A stretch of DNA of 64,000 nucleotides from Hyparrhenia diplandra (Eukaryota; Streptophyta; Magnoliopsida; Poales; Poaceae), in the NCBI GenBank assembly GCA_015847255.1, contig JADLZK010010457.1, forward strand, positions 186,001 through 250,000. Direction: 5' to 3'. Numbering within the stretch: the first letter of the stretch is position 1; every line of letters begins with the position of its first letter. The position numbers were made by a program, and so were the translations under genes. Below are positions 34,046 to 46,956 of the stretch, piece by piece. Below the pieces are notes generated by a model. It did not search any database. It worked only from the letters and a program-made list of their open reading frames with translations, and was not told the origin of the DNA.

Positions 34046-37000
34046 AACTCCCCACACTTAGTCCTTTGCTCGCCCTCAGTGAAGGCATAGAGACTAAAGT
34101 GGTTCAATCTCCAAGATGTAAGCTTGCATACGAGGTTATTCCAAACCTTGCACGCCTTGTGAGCATTCATGGTGGCTACCAAGCTATCTTAGAACAATTG
34201 AGCAATGGAATAGCATGAACTTCTATCTTCTTGCTTTTACTCATGCGCAAAAGACTTGGTAAGTTTTTTTTTTTTTTGAATTTTTGAAAGAAATAGCATT
34301 GCTCTTTATGGTATTGACTCTCACAAAGTCACTCTTGTTTAAATTTTTTTCCTCTCAAAGCACTCTTGTTTGATTCACTCTCACTCATCCTATTTTTGCG
34401 GGGGTTTTGTGGATCTTTGAATGGAGTGATGCATACTTACCTCTGCATGTTTTGTCGGGTCAAGCTCTGGATCGTTGGAGGGAAGGGCCATACCCTTAGA
34501 TCGAAACGTGCAAAAGTGTGTGGAAAATATTAATGATATATATTTTCTTTGCGGTTACTCCTTGACTCATGATCATCTTCCCTTCTTTTTGTATGCTTTC
34601 TAGAGAGATACAGGCTACTTTTCTTTCTGTCTTTCTTCTCTTTCTCTTTTTTTTTTGGAGATGTGGGCTCTACTCACCCTCGGACACATGTCCATTATTC
34701 ATCTCTTTTTTTTTCTCTTCTTTTTTTCTGCAGCCTGTATCTTTCTCTCTGCATTTTTCTTGATAACAGGAGATGATCATGGTATAAAGAATGGAGTATT
34801 TATTTGGTGGATGGTACGATGCATGTTGTGCGCAATTCTCATTGTGAGAACCGGCGTGTATATATGGGTGTACGTGTTTTTCGATCTTGGGAGTATGAGC
34901 CTCTCTCAACGCGGATCAACGGAACGACAAAACTCAATGCAAAGTAGGAAGTAGCTATAGTGGATAATCATGTCACTGTTCAGGCTTTGGTAGGATTTGA
35001 CTAAGTCAAACCATGAGCATGCTTTATTTTAAATTTTCGAAGATAAAACCAAGTCTCATTGCAAAAGAGAGCAAGTGTCAAGTCATTCTACCATATCACA
35101 AAGATCAATTATTTAGATAAGCATGGGGTCCCTAAATGGATAGTTGCTCAACAAAGTATAGTTTTGGCGAGGAATAAAATGTATGCATGCCATATATCAA
35201 TTGGTAGACTAGAGATGGAGCTTCAAAAGGTTTTGTCTTTTTCATATGTTCAAATTTAAATTTCTAAAACCTTTTGGGAGATGTGAGAGCGAGAGGTGCA
35301 CAAACCACCGTTTGAAGATGAAGGAGCTAATGGTAGTCGTTTGTCTCGTCCTTCTCCATCGTGAATTGCTCGATGATTGTGCATTGTGTTGGGGAGATCT
35401 CGAAGTTTGTTCATTGTGTTTGAAAGATCTCCCCACACTTGGTCTTGTACTGGTTTTATTTGAAAACAAGAAAACAAAGAAAAAGAAGAAAAAACACATG
35501 GCTCTATCGACATAAATGTCGTAGAGCCTTTATTGAGAAAAACTTTATTTTATTTTATTATTATTATTTTTATTTGTTTGCCTCATCATCACTCAAGCAA
35601 GGCTCAAAAAAGAAGCAGTGTAAGCATAGCCTTGATTTATCTCCAACATAAGATACTCTCATAGATCATGACAACAAAACTCTAAGCTCATTAACCTAGC
35701 TCGACACCAAGTCAAAGTTCGATTAAAGGAGATCTTTTTAACCTAAGCACCATGCTCAATTTAAAAAGACCTATGAATGTATTACATGGGCCCATGTAGG
35801 TACACCCCAACTCAAAGCATGTGTCATGGCATGGGAAGCATAAAGTTTTATTTTCATGGAGACAAGAAATGAGTGAGGAGATGGTGAATATTACCTTTGC
35901 ATACACGAAAGTGTAAATACCGTCGGCATTTATAGATGAAGCATTGAAGGAGTTGCTGCGGTTTGCTTGATGACTCAGCCCAGGTGCATCTCAAGGCTAG
36001 GCCATACACACACATGGCGTGTGTGTGCGGGCCATGGGTCTTGATGATAGCGACAAAGGATGATGAGAGGCGAGCCCTTCTTGCTTGTTGAAGCAATGAA
36101 GGGTGGAGTCAGGCAGCTCATTGATGTTTATCTTGACCATGTGGGGCCAACCTACTCCTCCCTCTCTTATTGTTTTTTCTATTCTATATTTTTTTTTTTT
36201 TTTTTTTTTTTTTTCAACCCCTTCTCTCTTTTTTTTTTTTTTTTTTTTTTTTTTCAACAAGGTAGGGCTGACATCATCTTTTATTTGCCATTGTTTTTTT
36301 TTTTAATGTCCCCTTGGTGGATGGAACTTGAGATCATCACCATCTTCCCTACACTTAGACTTTTGTGCAAAGTCAAGTGTGCAAGGTCCGGTCTCCTTGT
36401 GAGTGTGTGTTCTATCACGCATGAGCATCAAAGTTTTCTCTCTTTTTCTTTTTCTCTTTTTTTTTTTTTTTTTTTTGTAAGCCCTCATGTTTTCAAGCAT
36501 CGCGTGCCTCTTTTGATCTTCTTAATCGATCTCCACCGAAATGGTTAGCGACAAGAATACCCGAAGGTGCATACTAGCACGAAAAACATGTTCTTGCTTT
36601 TATTAATATAAGAAAGAAAGGCTTTTTTTGGATAATCCGGGGGTATCTCCCGGTAGCGCTTAAGTTATGGTCATAAGCTTGACCGCAGGAAAACATCTTG
36701 CAGCTAACAGTGGTGAAGTTCCCAGTTTCACCACTAAGAGTTTTAGCATTACGCTCAAGCTGTAAGATTAGCGTCATCGTGCTACTATGAGACTTGCAAC
36801 CATTCTCTTAAAAAGTTTTATAACAAGGACCAAGAGATGGTTGTGATCTTAGTAGAAGCACTCGGCTAAAAAAAGCAAAACAAACTCTAGAGAACCCAAA
36901 GGTGAGCATGTATTATGAGAAGTTTTGAATGAAAACTTAACATGCTCAATAGAAGGTTCTTGCTTGGTCTCAAGAGTTGTTGCTTCGTGCATGTCCATGG

Positions 37001-38322
37001 CACATGAGTGAAAAGAACGAACATTGAATCTCGACCATTGTCAAGAACAACGTTTTGTTGGCCAGAGGGACATGACTTGTGTTCGAGTGAAGGCGAGAGG
37101 TATTTCGTTTCACTAAGATGCAAAAGCAACTTGGGTGAAGCGAATGGAATTATGAACGTCGCCTCCTCGAACATGTTTTTGGTTGGGAAGATGCTTCGCT
37201 TTAGGATTTTCGGGTGAAGGACGAAAGCGATCTTTCCCAACTTCTCATCATGGCTCCCCCCTCTATAGGTTTTTCGTGAAAAGCTTTTCGAGAGGGTAGC
37301 CTATGAGACGATTGAAGTCAAGGATGAATTAGATATGAAACTCTACGCGCACCTCGGCTTCATGAAAGTCCAAGATTCCGTCATCATCCTTGAATTCAAT
37401 CACGAACTCCGAAGGACAAAGCATTCCTTCCTTCGGTGTTCGTGGTTCGGGAGAGGGCTCAACAGTCGGTTCTAATGATGGTATGGGGAATAGTTCGACT
37501 GATGAGGGCTCCTCAAACTTGACATGTCCTCGGTGTGGAGGGGAATAGGTTCTACAACGGGAGAAGCGTACTTCTCTAGGATGTGGTGAAGGTTTTTTTT
37601 TCTCTATTCCGTTGTAGGTTCACATGCAAAGCGACCCTCCGATGGTCATGTCAAGGCATAGGGCAGCATTTATGTCAAGACCGAACAAAGAGTTGCAAAA
37701 GCACACTATCGGGTAATGACAAATCTAGGCCGGCAAGAATTTAACGTTGTGAACCCGGCCTAGGCTGCACCTATGGACTCCTTCTCATCCTACTCGAAAT
37801 CGAGGATTGTCCTTGGTAGGGAGTTGATGGGGAAGAATGCTAGACAAAAATTGTCTTCGAGTTCTTCTCATCCCCATTCAAACTTCCTATGACAAAAGTG
37901 TACTATTGTTTTGCTTTCCCGAAGAGGAAGAGCGTAAAACAAATTCCACATGTGAATTTGAATCATGCCGGGAATGCTAAGGCATGATTATAGCCCCTTG
38001 AAATCTCGTAAGTGGTTACATAGGTTTTCAAAAAATAGTCACCCGAGAAGGGTGTGCCGAACCAATTTTTTTTTAAAAAAATTAGGGTGGAGTTCATGGC
38101 CGGATGAAGAATTTGATTTTTTTTTTTTTTTAGAAAAATAGAATGTGGCCCTGTGAACTCTCCCTTCGAAGCAAAAAAGATTTTTGAATTTGAATAGATG
38201 GCTTCAATTTGGAAAAAAAAAGAAAATAAATAACTATTTTGATTTTTTTTTAAAGGATACATCTGAGGACTCACTAAGTTCGAAGATAATAGCAACCGTT
38301 TCCCAAGAACGGCGAAAAAGCT
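34046..38322 (-). other. Noncoding internal region of Athila-like element
   Basis: Read on the minus strand from 38322. Contains poly-T (plus strand) runs at 36186-36212, 36230-36254 and 36457-36476 and no recognisable retroviral domain. Short open frames such as 37240-36887 lack family motifs. Suggests a LARD/TRIM-like derivative that keeps only the cis signals. Confidence 0.6.
38300..38322 (-). other. Degenerate primer-binding site
   Basis: Minus strand reads AGCTTTTTCGCCGTTCTTGG just inside the LTR, comparable with the Athila-type TTTTTGGCGCCGTTGCC (tRNA-Asp) but with several changes. Confidence 0.5.
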
Positions 38323-39786
38323 TGTTGACGTTTCTTAACGTCGCAGAAGAATGCTGCAAGCGTCCGAATTGCATTGTTGTAGCTTTCACCCGGAAATATT
38401 CAGTGGTATCGTATTTTCCACGAGGAACGGAGGTACTCTCTCTCCTAACTAGTTCGCCCAAGGACACACAAGACCAAAGATGGGGAGGATTATTGAGAAG
38501 GATTCGTACACCTTTAAGATCTATGGATAGCCTCGCTTTAGAGCTACTTGTTCACTTCGGGCACCGTAATCGCCCAAACCGGGATGGAGACCGGCATTTA
38601 GCACCGCGCCACACCGAACGTGGGGATTACAAGGGACGGACAAGGCTGTCACAACCCGGCCGCCTACCCCTCAACCGTGGGATGCGCCACAAAAGATAGG
38701 CAACCCCTAGCCCGCACACCACGTCTACACTAGTGATTATTACTCCGCGCGTGTATACAAGGCTTACCCGCCCCGGGGTCCTTCTACCGAGCACCGCCAC
38801 AAGGACGACTATCAATCCCGTAAACGCAGTAGATAATGCTTGGATAAACATGAGACAATAAAGGTTATCGAATCGTGGAAACTTACTTAGCCAAGATCCC
38901 ATGAGGGAGCCGAGCACGAATCCACCGAGGTACAAGTTTGGGGAGTCGCCGACAAGTCCGGCACTTCCCCGCTCCCGGCCCTCACATCTCTCCTCCGCCA
39001 ATCTCTCTACTACTAATGTGAGCCTAAGCTCATTGGAGTGAGGTAGAAGAGTAGAGGGAGAGCTCTCTTAGAGGAGAGGGAGAGACTCTTGCCCTTGGAA
39101 TTGGTGTGTGTTGAATGAGGGGAGAGAGCCTCCTTTTATAGGTAGAGGAGAGGGGGGCTCTTTGGAAAAATGGCCATCCTCATATGGAAGCAACCAAACC
39201 GACCTTAGAACACCTTCCTAATCAGCCCAAACCGACCAACCAACGTCGGCAACACACTTTTTGGAAAGTGATGAACCGCCTCGAGAAGGATGGGCCCGAA
39301 CCGCCTCCATATGGGTGCGCGCGCACCACTTGGTGCGCCCGCACCAAGATATGGGCCGTTTGGCCTGAAAATTTGTAGGAGTGCGTGGGCCTCGGAGTAA
39401 GCTTCGTTTTGACTGTTAGATCACTGAAATCCGATTTCGTATGAGAAAGTTATGCCCAAAATACTAAACCCATGTCCTGCAGCCCGGTATGATTTCATGT
39501 TGGATTTGGGCCTCGACTTCTTGGGCTTATGTATAGATGTTGATATTCATATTTATGGGCATTTCTCCTCTCTTCTCCTTGCTTTGCTTTGGGCCATTTT
39601 TATCTTGTATATTTTCCTTTGCTTTTGGCCCAATATATATATGTTTTTCAACATTGCCCCCGCAAAACAAGTGAAGTACCAAAACTTGTGGAAAAGGTTA
39701 GCTCAAAAACCCTATCACTATTGTGTTTTGGTAGTTTTATACTAATGTTGACGGTATATAAAATATGTAGTTAATGACCGTCAACA
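38323..39786 (-). repeat. LTR (5' by orientation)
   Basis: 1464 bp partner of 32591-34045. Followed by the 5-bp duplication GGCGA. Confidence 0.9.
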
Positions 39787-39791
39787 GGCGA

Positions 39792-40018
39792 TTAGTAGAA
39801 ATTCCAAGGGTCTAAAGGACAAAAAGAAGACATTTCCTTGAAAGGCGGGACCCACATGCCGACATGTGGGGCGGGCGGCACCACCAATGGCCCCACCAAT
39901 AAAGCGGCGGGTCGGCGAAAGTACCCAGACGCACGGCGGAAGGCACGATGGAAGTCGCCACCTTCAGCTATAATTTGTGTCCAAAAGAGCCTAAACATAT
40001 TCCATTACATGATTTTGA
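39792..40018 (+). mobile_element. Continuation of the interrupted Ty3 LTR
   Basis: Resumes after the nested element with TTAGTAGAAATTCCAAGGG and GGGACCCACATGCCGACATG, typical of grass Ty3 LTR U3 sequence. No LTR terminus is visible before the host sequence resumes at the 12-bp duplication (40019), so either the LTR is truncated or 5' LINE sequence is present in the last tens of bases. Confidence 0.45.
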
Positions 40019-40030
40019 CACGATGGTCAT
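40019..40030 (+). repeat. Target-site duplication, right
   Basis: CACGATGGTCAT, identical to 21696-21707. Host segment C continues directly after it. Confidence 0.8.
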
Positions 40031-40176
40031 GCGAAATGTGATGCCGTGTCGCCACCGAACCCGACGCGGTGAACCTCTCCTTGAGCTAGATGAAGACTAT
40101 CGCCTGCGGCGATGGAAGATTTGTAGTGCCGGCCGAGGGGCCCGTCATCCGAGGAGGATGGCAATGACATCCGTGA
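40031..40176 (+). repeat. Host block segment C, copy 2, left part
   Basis: GCGAAATGTGATGCCGTGTCG...GAGGAGGATGGCAATGACATCC matches 14150-14338 and is continued at 52847 after the CACTA element. Confidence 0.85.
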
Positions 40177-41099
40177 CACTACAAGAAATTTTGGTTTGTA
40201 TGACAAACCAAATCCGTCATGTAAAGTACTTTAAATTGGTCATAAAAAGTATGTTATGACGAAAAAACCTTATGTCACAAGGTCATCACAAAACGACAAG
40301 TCACATAATGTACCTCGCGTGACGATTTTATGGTGCGTCGTCACAAAATGTCGATTATCTTTTGTGATGGAAACCTTATAGCATCACATATTGCTACCTT
40401 TTATGATGGCCACTTGTGTCATGTATTAGTTAGTCAACGCGTCACATTATGTATGAGTCGTCACAAATGGTGTCAAGGACAAGTTTGGATAGTTTTTTCG
40501 TGGCGCCACAGGGGATCATCATGTATAGTTTGTAGATTATGTGACACTTATGTTTGGTCATGTTTTGTACTTTTTCGTATGGTATTTAGAAACATTTGTA
40601 GATCTAATGTGTGGTGTCACAAATTGTCATTTCATTCATGACAAGCATGGCATGCATATTCGATGACAACCCATCGGTCTTTCATCACAAAGACGTAAAA
40701 GCATAACACACATATATCATCCAAGCCATCATCCACGGGATTGACATTACAATTCAGAAATCACGATTGACATCCCAAGTGATAACACAATTCATTGAAG
40801 CCATCATGCATACACATGTTCCAACCACAAACTTGCAAAAGCATACTTGTTCAACCACATAGTTCGTGTTCTAGGTTCCAAAGACATAGTTCCGGGTTCC
40901 GGACTTCCGGCAAACATACAAATATATGGCACAATCTAACATACCGGATGATGCATAGTTCGACAAAGTTCCTAACACGGACTATGTTGAAGCAATGTAG
41001 CAAAAGCTTAGGCAAAGGCCTCATCCTCGAAACTGCATTCATACCTCAATCTTTACGAAGTTTCGGGACGTTTCGCAGATGGCGCATTGGTTTTCCTCA

Positions 41100-43862
41100 A
41101 ACCCGCTACTCATCCCCTCACTTCATTTGGGTCCGCCACAAAGAAAATTTGGTTTTCTTCAAGCGCGGCCGAGCTTGAAGCCGTACCGCGCAACTCTTCC
41201 TCGCTTCCTAGCGGCTTCCTCTTTTTTCAAATTTTGGAGGGTTCCTCAAAACCGAGCTTGCAAAGCGTGCTTGTACTACTATCGATGAGGACTGAAAGCA
41301 GACTTTTGACCGTCGAGGGACACCAATGTTGGGAAGAAATGTGGATGAGCGGCTGATCGGCTAAGATTGTCATCAACAATCTTGGAGGGAGACTTCTACG
41401 CTTCTCCTTCTTCTGGCTCTCTTTCCTTCTCTCGCCACCATTCGTTTCTTTACATAAAAAGAATGCACTTATTAACAAGGCCGTAGAAACAGTGTTGAAA
41501 TAGTCATGTACTTGAGTATAGTAGATGTATATAATTATTTTAGAACTTACATATATTTCCTCTGCAAGAGGAGTGCGACCATTTTTGGAACTATTCATAC
41601 ATTCCCCAAAGAAATCTAGAGCATCCAGTTCTTTGTCGTTGTACTTAGGCCTTCAAAGATGTAAAAGCCTTGGATTACTTTGAAGCACACATCTTAGTTT
41701 GCATTGCATAGTAACAAAAAGGATGCAGCCCAACACCAGTGAATCAGTGTGCATATTATAGATCTACTCCTTGCCAATTTTCATCCATCTTTCTCAGATT
41801 GCCTCTCCAAACAAATTCAAAAAGGAAAAGCGCTACAAATAGCTATTCAAGAGAGTAAAAAGCACAATATAAATCTACTCATTTCAACCTCGATGAATCT
41901 TTGTCAATACAAATTAGCATACATCATTTTGCACATGTTCAATGTTAGCTTTCATGGAGTTATCAATAACCAATATTTTTTAAAGACATCTAGCCATGAA
42001 CTACATTTTCCTTTGCAACATAACAAGAGCTTAAAGATGAGCACCCAAAAAGTGAGCAATAGTATTACGGTCTGTATCGATGGGCTATGTAGGACCTAGA
42101 ACGTTTTTTGGTGAAGTTGCACGTTCCCTCGGTTTACTTTATTCTTCTCAGATTTCTCCACGCACCACAAATTCAACACAAAACTTTTTAATTCTCATGC
42201 ACAGTTTGATTGCATATTAACAAAAGCGATGATGCGGGGCATGGACTGATTCTTTGGGTCACACCAGTACTTTCTACGAGGTTGGTCCACTGCTTTCTGA
42301 ATTTTAGGTGGAGGTTCCATGGCCCTTGATTGTTCCATTGTCAAGGACTCATCGAAGTACTTCCTTTTTAGGAGATACCTCTGCTGCCTTTACTGCCTTC
42401 TTAATGATATCGGTGCATGCAGATTTGCTTGGTCCCTCATTCTTAACATCCACATCCAACCTATTACTGCAGGGCACACAAATCATTTATTAGACAAAAT
42501 ATCTTACATGAGAGTAGATCTAGTAATGAAAGAAATTAGTTGTAGAGAAATAGGTGTCTCACGCCACATTGTCAAGCACTTTTTGTACTTCGCTGGCCCC
42601 CATCTCTTTCATAAAGCTTCCAAGATGTGTAGATAGGCAGCTTGTCTCTAAGAACTACACCAGTTTCTGATGCCAGCTTCGCTGCTTGAAGTGGGACATC
42701 AGGTCTTTTCCTCCCTTCAGCCATTTGGATAGGCAGCTTGTTTCCTTTTCTTTATCGGCTTCTCTAAGCCAACCCCAATGGTTTTCTTGCGGACATTCTT
42801 TCGAGCCCTTTGCATTAGCAAATAACATGCAAAATGGGTTATTATACCAGCCACAAATGTAGATATTGAATGCAGGAAAAAAATGGTTGGTAAGACATAT
42901 TGATTACACGGAACTAAGTCAGCAAGTGGTTCTTCTTGATTTGTATGCCCCTCTGAATCGGCATCAACTTGGCCATTTAAGTTAGTGATATCATTGCTTT
43001 GCCTAGAGCTGTACACCTAGCGAGGTTTCTTTAGGAACTGATTGGCTAACATTAGTGGGAGTAAGTTCGGGAAACAGGACACGATTGGTTGTAGGAGATG
43101 GAGTAGTATGCTCAGTGTTTTTAGCAGGCGTAGATATGGGTGGACTGGTGCTGGGTACTCTAGAAGCAAGTGGACTTGGGAATGCACCAGGCACAATCCT
43201 GGCTGCAGATTCCTTGGTGTATTTGCGAGGACTAGGCAATGTGTTTGGAACGGGCACGGACATGGCTGGACTGCTTGTGTTTTTTCAATACCATGGTCTA
43301 CGTGTTTGTAGTTTTAGGGTTGGCTCTCGAAGTGGTCTTAGGAGGCAAGGGCAGTCTTTCCCTAGGTGGTGGACGGCCTCCAGGCGAAGCCATGGCTGCC
43401 TGTTGCCTTGTCATTCTGCCAGGAGTGCATGGTGGCAGCTGGTTTGCAGCTGTCTTTGGCTTCTTTTGTGGAGGGCGAGTTCCTAGAACCATCGCTCCTA
43501 CCTGCCAAGAGAAACATGCATGTTATCAATTAAGGAGCAAGTGTGAAGTACATTAAACGACTACAATGCAGTACATGACTGGAAAAGACTGACAAGATAC
43601 TTGTTAATTGCCTAGTAATACATCTCACCTCAGCATCACTGTCATCATCAGTGTCAGATTGGTTATCAATGTCAGAGGATGGGTCATATTCATTGTCAGA
43701 ATCTGAATTCTCAGACACTACTTTCTTCCCTTTGCACTTTTCCTTTTTGGAAAAAACATCTCTAACTTCCTGAGCTAATATTGGAATACCCAAAGACTTA
43801 AAATGTTCCTGGATATTCCTTACCCTTTCATCCCTGTCGAGCTCATATGGGGTTTTTTTCAT
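41100..43862 (-). pseudogene. CACTA second ORF (Transposase_24-like / plant transposase)
   Basis: Accessory CACTA protein, thought to bind subterminal repeats. Minus-strand exon 1 starts MKKTPYELDRDERVRNIQEH at 43862 and carries an acidic run (NSDSDNEYDPSSDIDNQSD). A donor GAG|GTGAG lies at 43629 and an acceptor TTGGCAG at 43502. Exon 2 is Pro/Lys-rich (RTPRPPQKKPK-type) with a frame change near 43300. The Transposase_24-like core follows: KTIGVGLEKPIKKRKQAA (near 42780), PDVPLQAAKLASETGVVLRD (near 42680), LPIYTSWKLYER (42630), AAEVSPKRKYFDESLTMEQS (42350). The end near 41300 includes LVSLDGQKSAFS. Several stops interrupt it. Confidence 0.65.
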
Positions 43863-44699
43863 TTCTTACTTAGTGTCATCGAATGCACAGAAACTGGATT
43901 CAGTTTCTGTAAAAGAAAAGGAAAAAAGCTAACAAATCAGTATTCTATGTAAAGTTAGAAAGAAGGAAAAATAACAAATAACAGATGACAAGATGGTTTT
44001 AATATGCTAGTAAGGTGAGCCAACAACTTCTCTTTCTCTACTTGTGAAATCAGACATACAGCAATCGACAAGTTTTATTAGTCAAACAGAGAGCACTTCA
44101 GGTGTGAACAACACTTGGAAGCTGAACAGCCCATGACTCAGATGTAAAAGCAGATTAACAGAACAGGCCAAGCTCCTAAATCAATATTAACAGAACAGCC
44201 AAGTTCTATCGAGCAAAGCTCCTAAATCAATATTAACAGTACAGCCAAACTTATCAACCATTTTTTTTCTTTTTATACACACAATTCTATTCCCAATCTA
44301 CAAGATCAAAATAAAGAAATATAAAAAGGAACTGAAAATTACAGTAAGACCAAATGACCAGCCCAAACTACCTACCTGGCATCCCAATTTACACTTGCTA
44401 TGCATCGCCAATGCAAGAAACACAGATCACTTGGGATTGCTATGCTAGGCTAGCTTCAGCCATTCAGCTCTCGCTTGTGTACTTGCTGCCATGTACGTGT
44501 GAGAACTCTCTATGGGAACCAGCTCGTTGCTGCTTTTCATCTTCGGACCAGTTGGTGAGTATGGCGAATTTTTACTGACTGCGTGGTAAATATTTTGGTG
44601 CCGCTGGTTCTTGTATTTGGGAACATAATTGCAGGTAGAAACCGTGGCAAAAAAAAAAAAAAGCCATTTGCAAATATAGATTGCCACTAATAGGTTGTA

Positions 44700-45400
44700 C
44701 GGTACCGTTGGAGAAAAGAAATCAGTGGCTGGGTATCATTAGGTTTGAAAATAAAACATGCAGCAGAAGGAGGAAGCAGAGTACCTTTGGAGGTGGAGGA
44801 AGCGGAGTTGCGGTGGCGCCGCTGTCGGACCAAAGTTCAGGTCGTCGACGCGGCTCTGCGGCTCGGCGCGCCGGTGGGGCGTCGACGCTGGTCTCTGGTC
44901 TCGGCGTCGAGGTGGGCGTCGGACGCGGGTCTCCGGGCTCGGCGTCGAGGTGGCCGCGGCTCTGGCCTCTGTCCTCCGGGCCGCTAAGTTCCCGGGGGGG
45001 GGGAGGAGGCCATGCTCATTGGCGTGGTGTGCTTGAGGGGCAGAGTGGTGGTTGGCGCGAGTAGCGGTGGCGTGGTGGGTGATAGCGGCGATGGGGCGGC
45101 GCTTAGGGTTTCTTGAGGTGGAGTGGTGGGGCGAGAGCAGGGGGGGGGCGGGAGGGTTTGCACGGTGGCGCGGGGTGAGAGCGGGCGCTAGGGTTTGCAC
45201 GGTCTTGCGAGCCGGGCGAGAGGGAGATTTTTCCCCTTTGTCCGGCGGGCAAGAGGATAAGGCGCCCGTGGGGTTTGGATGGCCGGGAGACGGGTGGGGC
45301 CCATGTCGGCCGAGTGGGAGAGCGGGGAGGGAGGATGATGCGGTAGCAAAAATTCAACTTGGGCCAAAATTTCCATGGTAGATAGGTAGCGGGTCCATTG
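44700..45400. other. GC-rich region between divergent CACTA genes
   Basis: Upstream of the minus ORF (43862) and about 1.5 kb before the TNPD start. Overlapping frames on both strands are Arg/Gly/Ala-rich and unconvincing. Probably promoter and untranslated exon sequence. 45400-46260 is AT-rich and empty. Confidence 0.35.
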
Positions 45401-46371
45401 GTCAATGACCCTTTTTGGTGTATTTAGGATTTATAAATGGATTTTTGGGGTAGTAAACTATTGAAAATGGAAATATTGTCAAAAACAAAGTTGTAAAACT
45501 CGCCGAAATCTACCATGCTTGTTTTGACTATTTTTTAGTTTTGACCTAACAGCTTGAAATTTGAAATTCAAAATATTTGAACTTTGGACTAAATTTTGGA
45601 GTACAAAATAGTTTCAAATTAAAAGTGTTGAACACAAAAGATGACACATCTTATGAATGTCTATACTTCTTATTTAGGTCTTTTTGTTCATCTGAGAAAG
45701 TGATGGTAACTTTGTTCATGGAAGTTACATATCTCACACATTGATCATGAAACTATAAGAGAGATTGTAAAATATATGAACTACTTTACTATCACTTTGT
45801 CTTATGGGAAAATGGCCAAAATAAGAATTGTTGGTCTTCATGAGCTGAGCAAATGTTGTGTTCATGACTTTTTTGTACCTGAGGTCATTTGGAGTTTCAA
45901 ATTTAGGTTTGTAGTTCATTAGTTTTCAAAATTCAACTTTTGAATTGTTCAAAGTTTATTACATTAAAATATGACCAAAATCAACGCCACCAACTGATAG
46001 ACCATGATTTTACAAATTTTTAGGAAAAAAAAAAAACATTACATTTGGTGATACTATGTAGGAGAAAAACCTGTTACAAGTTTTTGCCATGGATTATAAA
46101 ACAAATGTGCTTTAGAATTGACAGCGAGCAAGAGAGGCTAATGAACATCTTCTGGCCCACATGTCATTTGAAAGCGCCCACTTGGCACTCAAGCCTAAAT
46201 ACCACCTGGGCCCACATGTCATATATCGAAGGGGTATGTACACTTATGTTGCTGGCTTTGTTAAATAAAATCCTCTTTCGGCTTTGTTAGGCCGCTCGGC
46301 CACTGGCACAGCCACTGGCGCTGCCCAGTGCCCACCCCCCCCCCCACCACGTCACCAACTGCTGCCTCACG

Positions 46372-46616
46372 GCGACGAGCACGCACAGCCCCCGCCGCCT
46401 CAACCTGCTGCCCCCGCCGGTCGACGAAAGCACGTAGAGCCCCCGCCGCCCCCACACTGCAGCCTTGCTGGCGACGAGCACGCACAGCCCCGCCGCCCAA
46501 AACTGCTACCTCGCCGACGATGAGCACCTACAGCCCCGCCTCCCCAACCTGCTGCCTCGCCGGCGACGACCACCTACAGCCCCGCCGCCCCACACTGCAG
46601 CCTCGCCCGGTGACGA
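46372..46616 (+). repeat. GC-rich minisatellite inside CACTA
   Basis: About five imperfect units of 45-51 bp, each built as CGACGAGCACNNACAGCCCC then GCCGCCCCACACTGCAGCC and a CTCGCCGG link (starts near 46372, 46421, 46472, 46517, 46564). It is followed by AGCAGCACAG-type short repeats at 46725-46800. Open frames here are only the translation of the repeat. Confidence 0.8.
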
Positions 46617-46956
46617 GCATCTGCAGCTGGCGCCCCTCCCCTGATCTGTAGCTGGCGCCCCTCCCCGACCTGCAGCCGCCGCCCGGCGGCTAACCCTGGT
46701 GGAGCCCGGCCGTCCAACCCGTGGTAGCAGCTAACAGCACAGCAGCAGCCACGAAGGTAGCAGCACAGGCAACAAAGGTAGCAGCACAGCAGCAGCGCTA
46801 GCAGTGGGGTGCTCTACTCCTTCAAAAAAATTGGTGAGCTCAGTGAAGTAACTCTTTCTCTTTAGCTTTTTTGTTGTGTCTTTACTTTTGTCCAAAGATT
46901 TTAGATGGATTTGTAATTGTTACTCTTTGCACCTTAATAAATTTATGTAGGTCGAG

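Larger units (their letters stand above)
32591..39786 (-). mobile_element. Complete non-autonomous Athila-like LTR retrotransposon
   Basis: LTRs at 32591-34045 (1455 bp) and 38323-39786 (1464 bp) both start TGTTGACGTTTCTTAACG and end AATGACCGTCAACA on the plus strand. Target duplication GGCGA lies at 32586-32590 and 39787-39791. A minus-strand polypurine tract (AAGTGTGGGGAGTT) abuts 34045, and a degenerate tRNA-Asp-type primer site abuts 38323, so the element is minus oriented. The 4.28 kb internal region has no gag, protease, RT or integrase; only short frames and long T tracts. It must have used proteins of an autonomous relative, plausibly the family represented at 7286-10201. Confidence 0.9.

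Noticed and set aside
35242..36548. ORFs rich in Phe or Lys over poly-T tracts
   Set aside because: Translations of homopolymer runs (36186-36254, 36457-36476), not genes.
43042..43556. Plus-strand ORFs of 89-143 codons inside the CACTA element
   Set aside because: They are complements of the minus-strand second ORF, which has recognisable Transposase_24-like motifs and splice sites.
46284..46651. ORFs over the CACTA minisatellite
   Set aside because: They translate the repeat unit in three frames and have no independent support.
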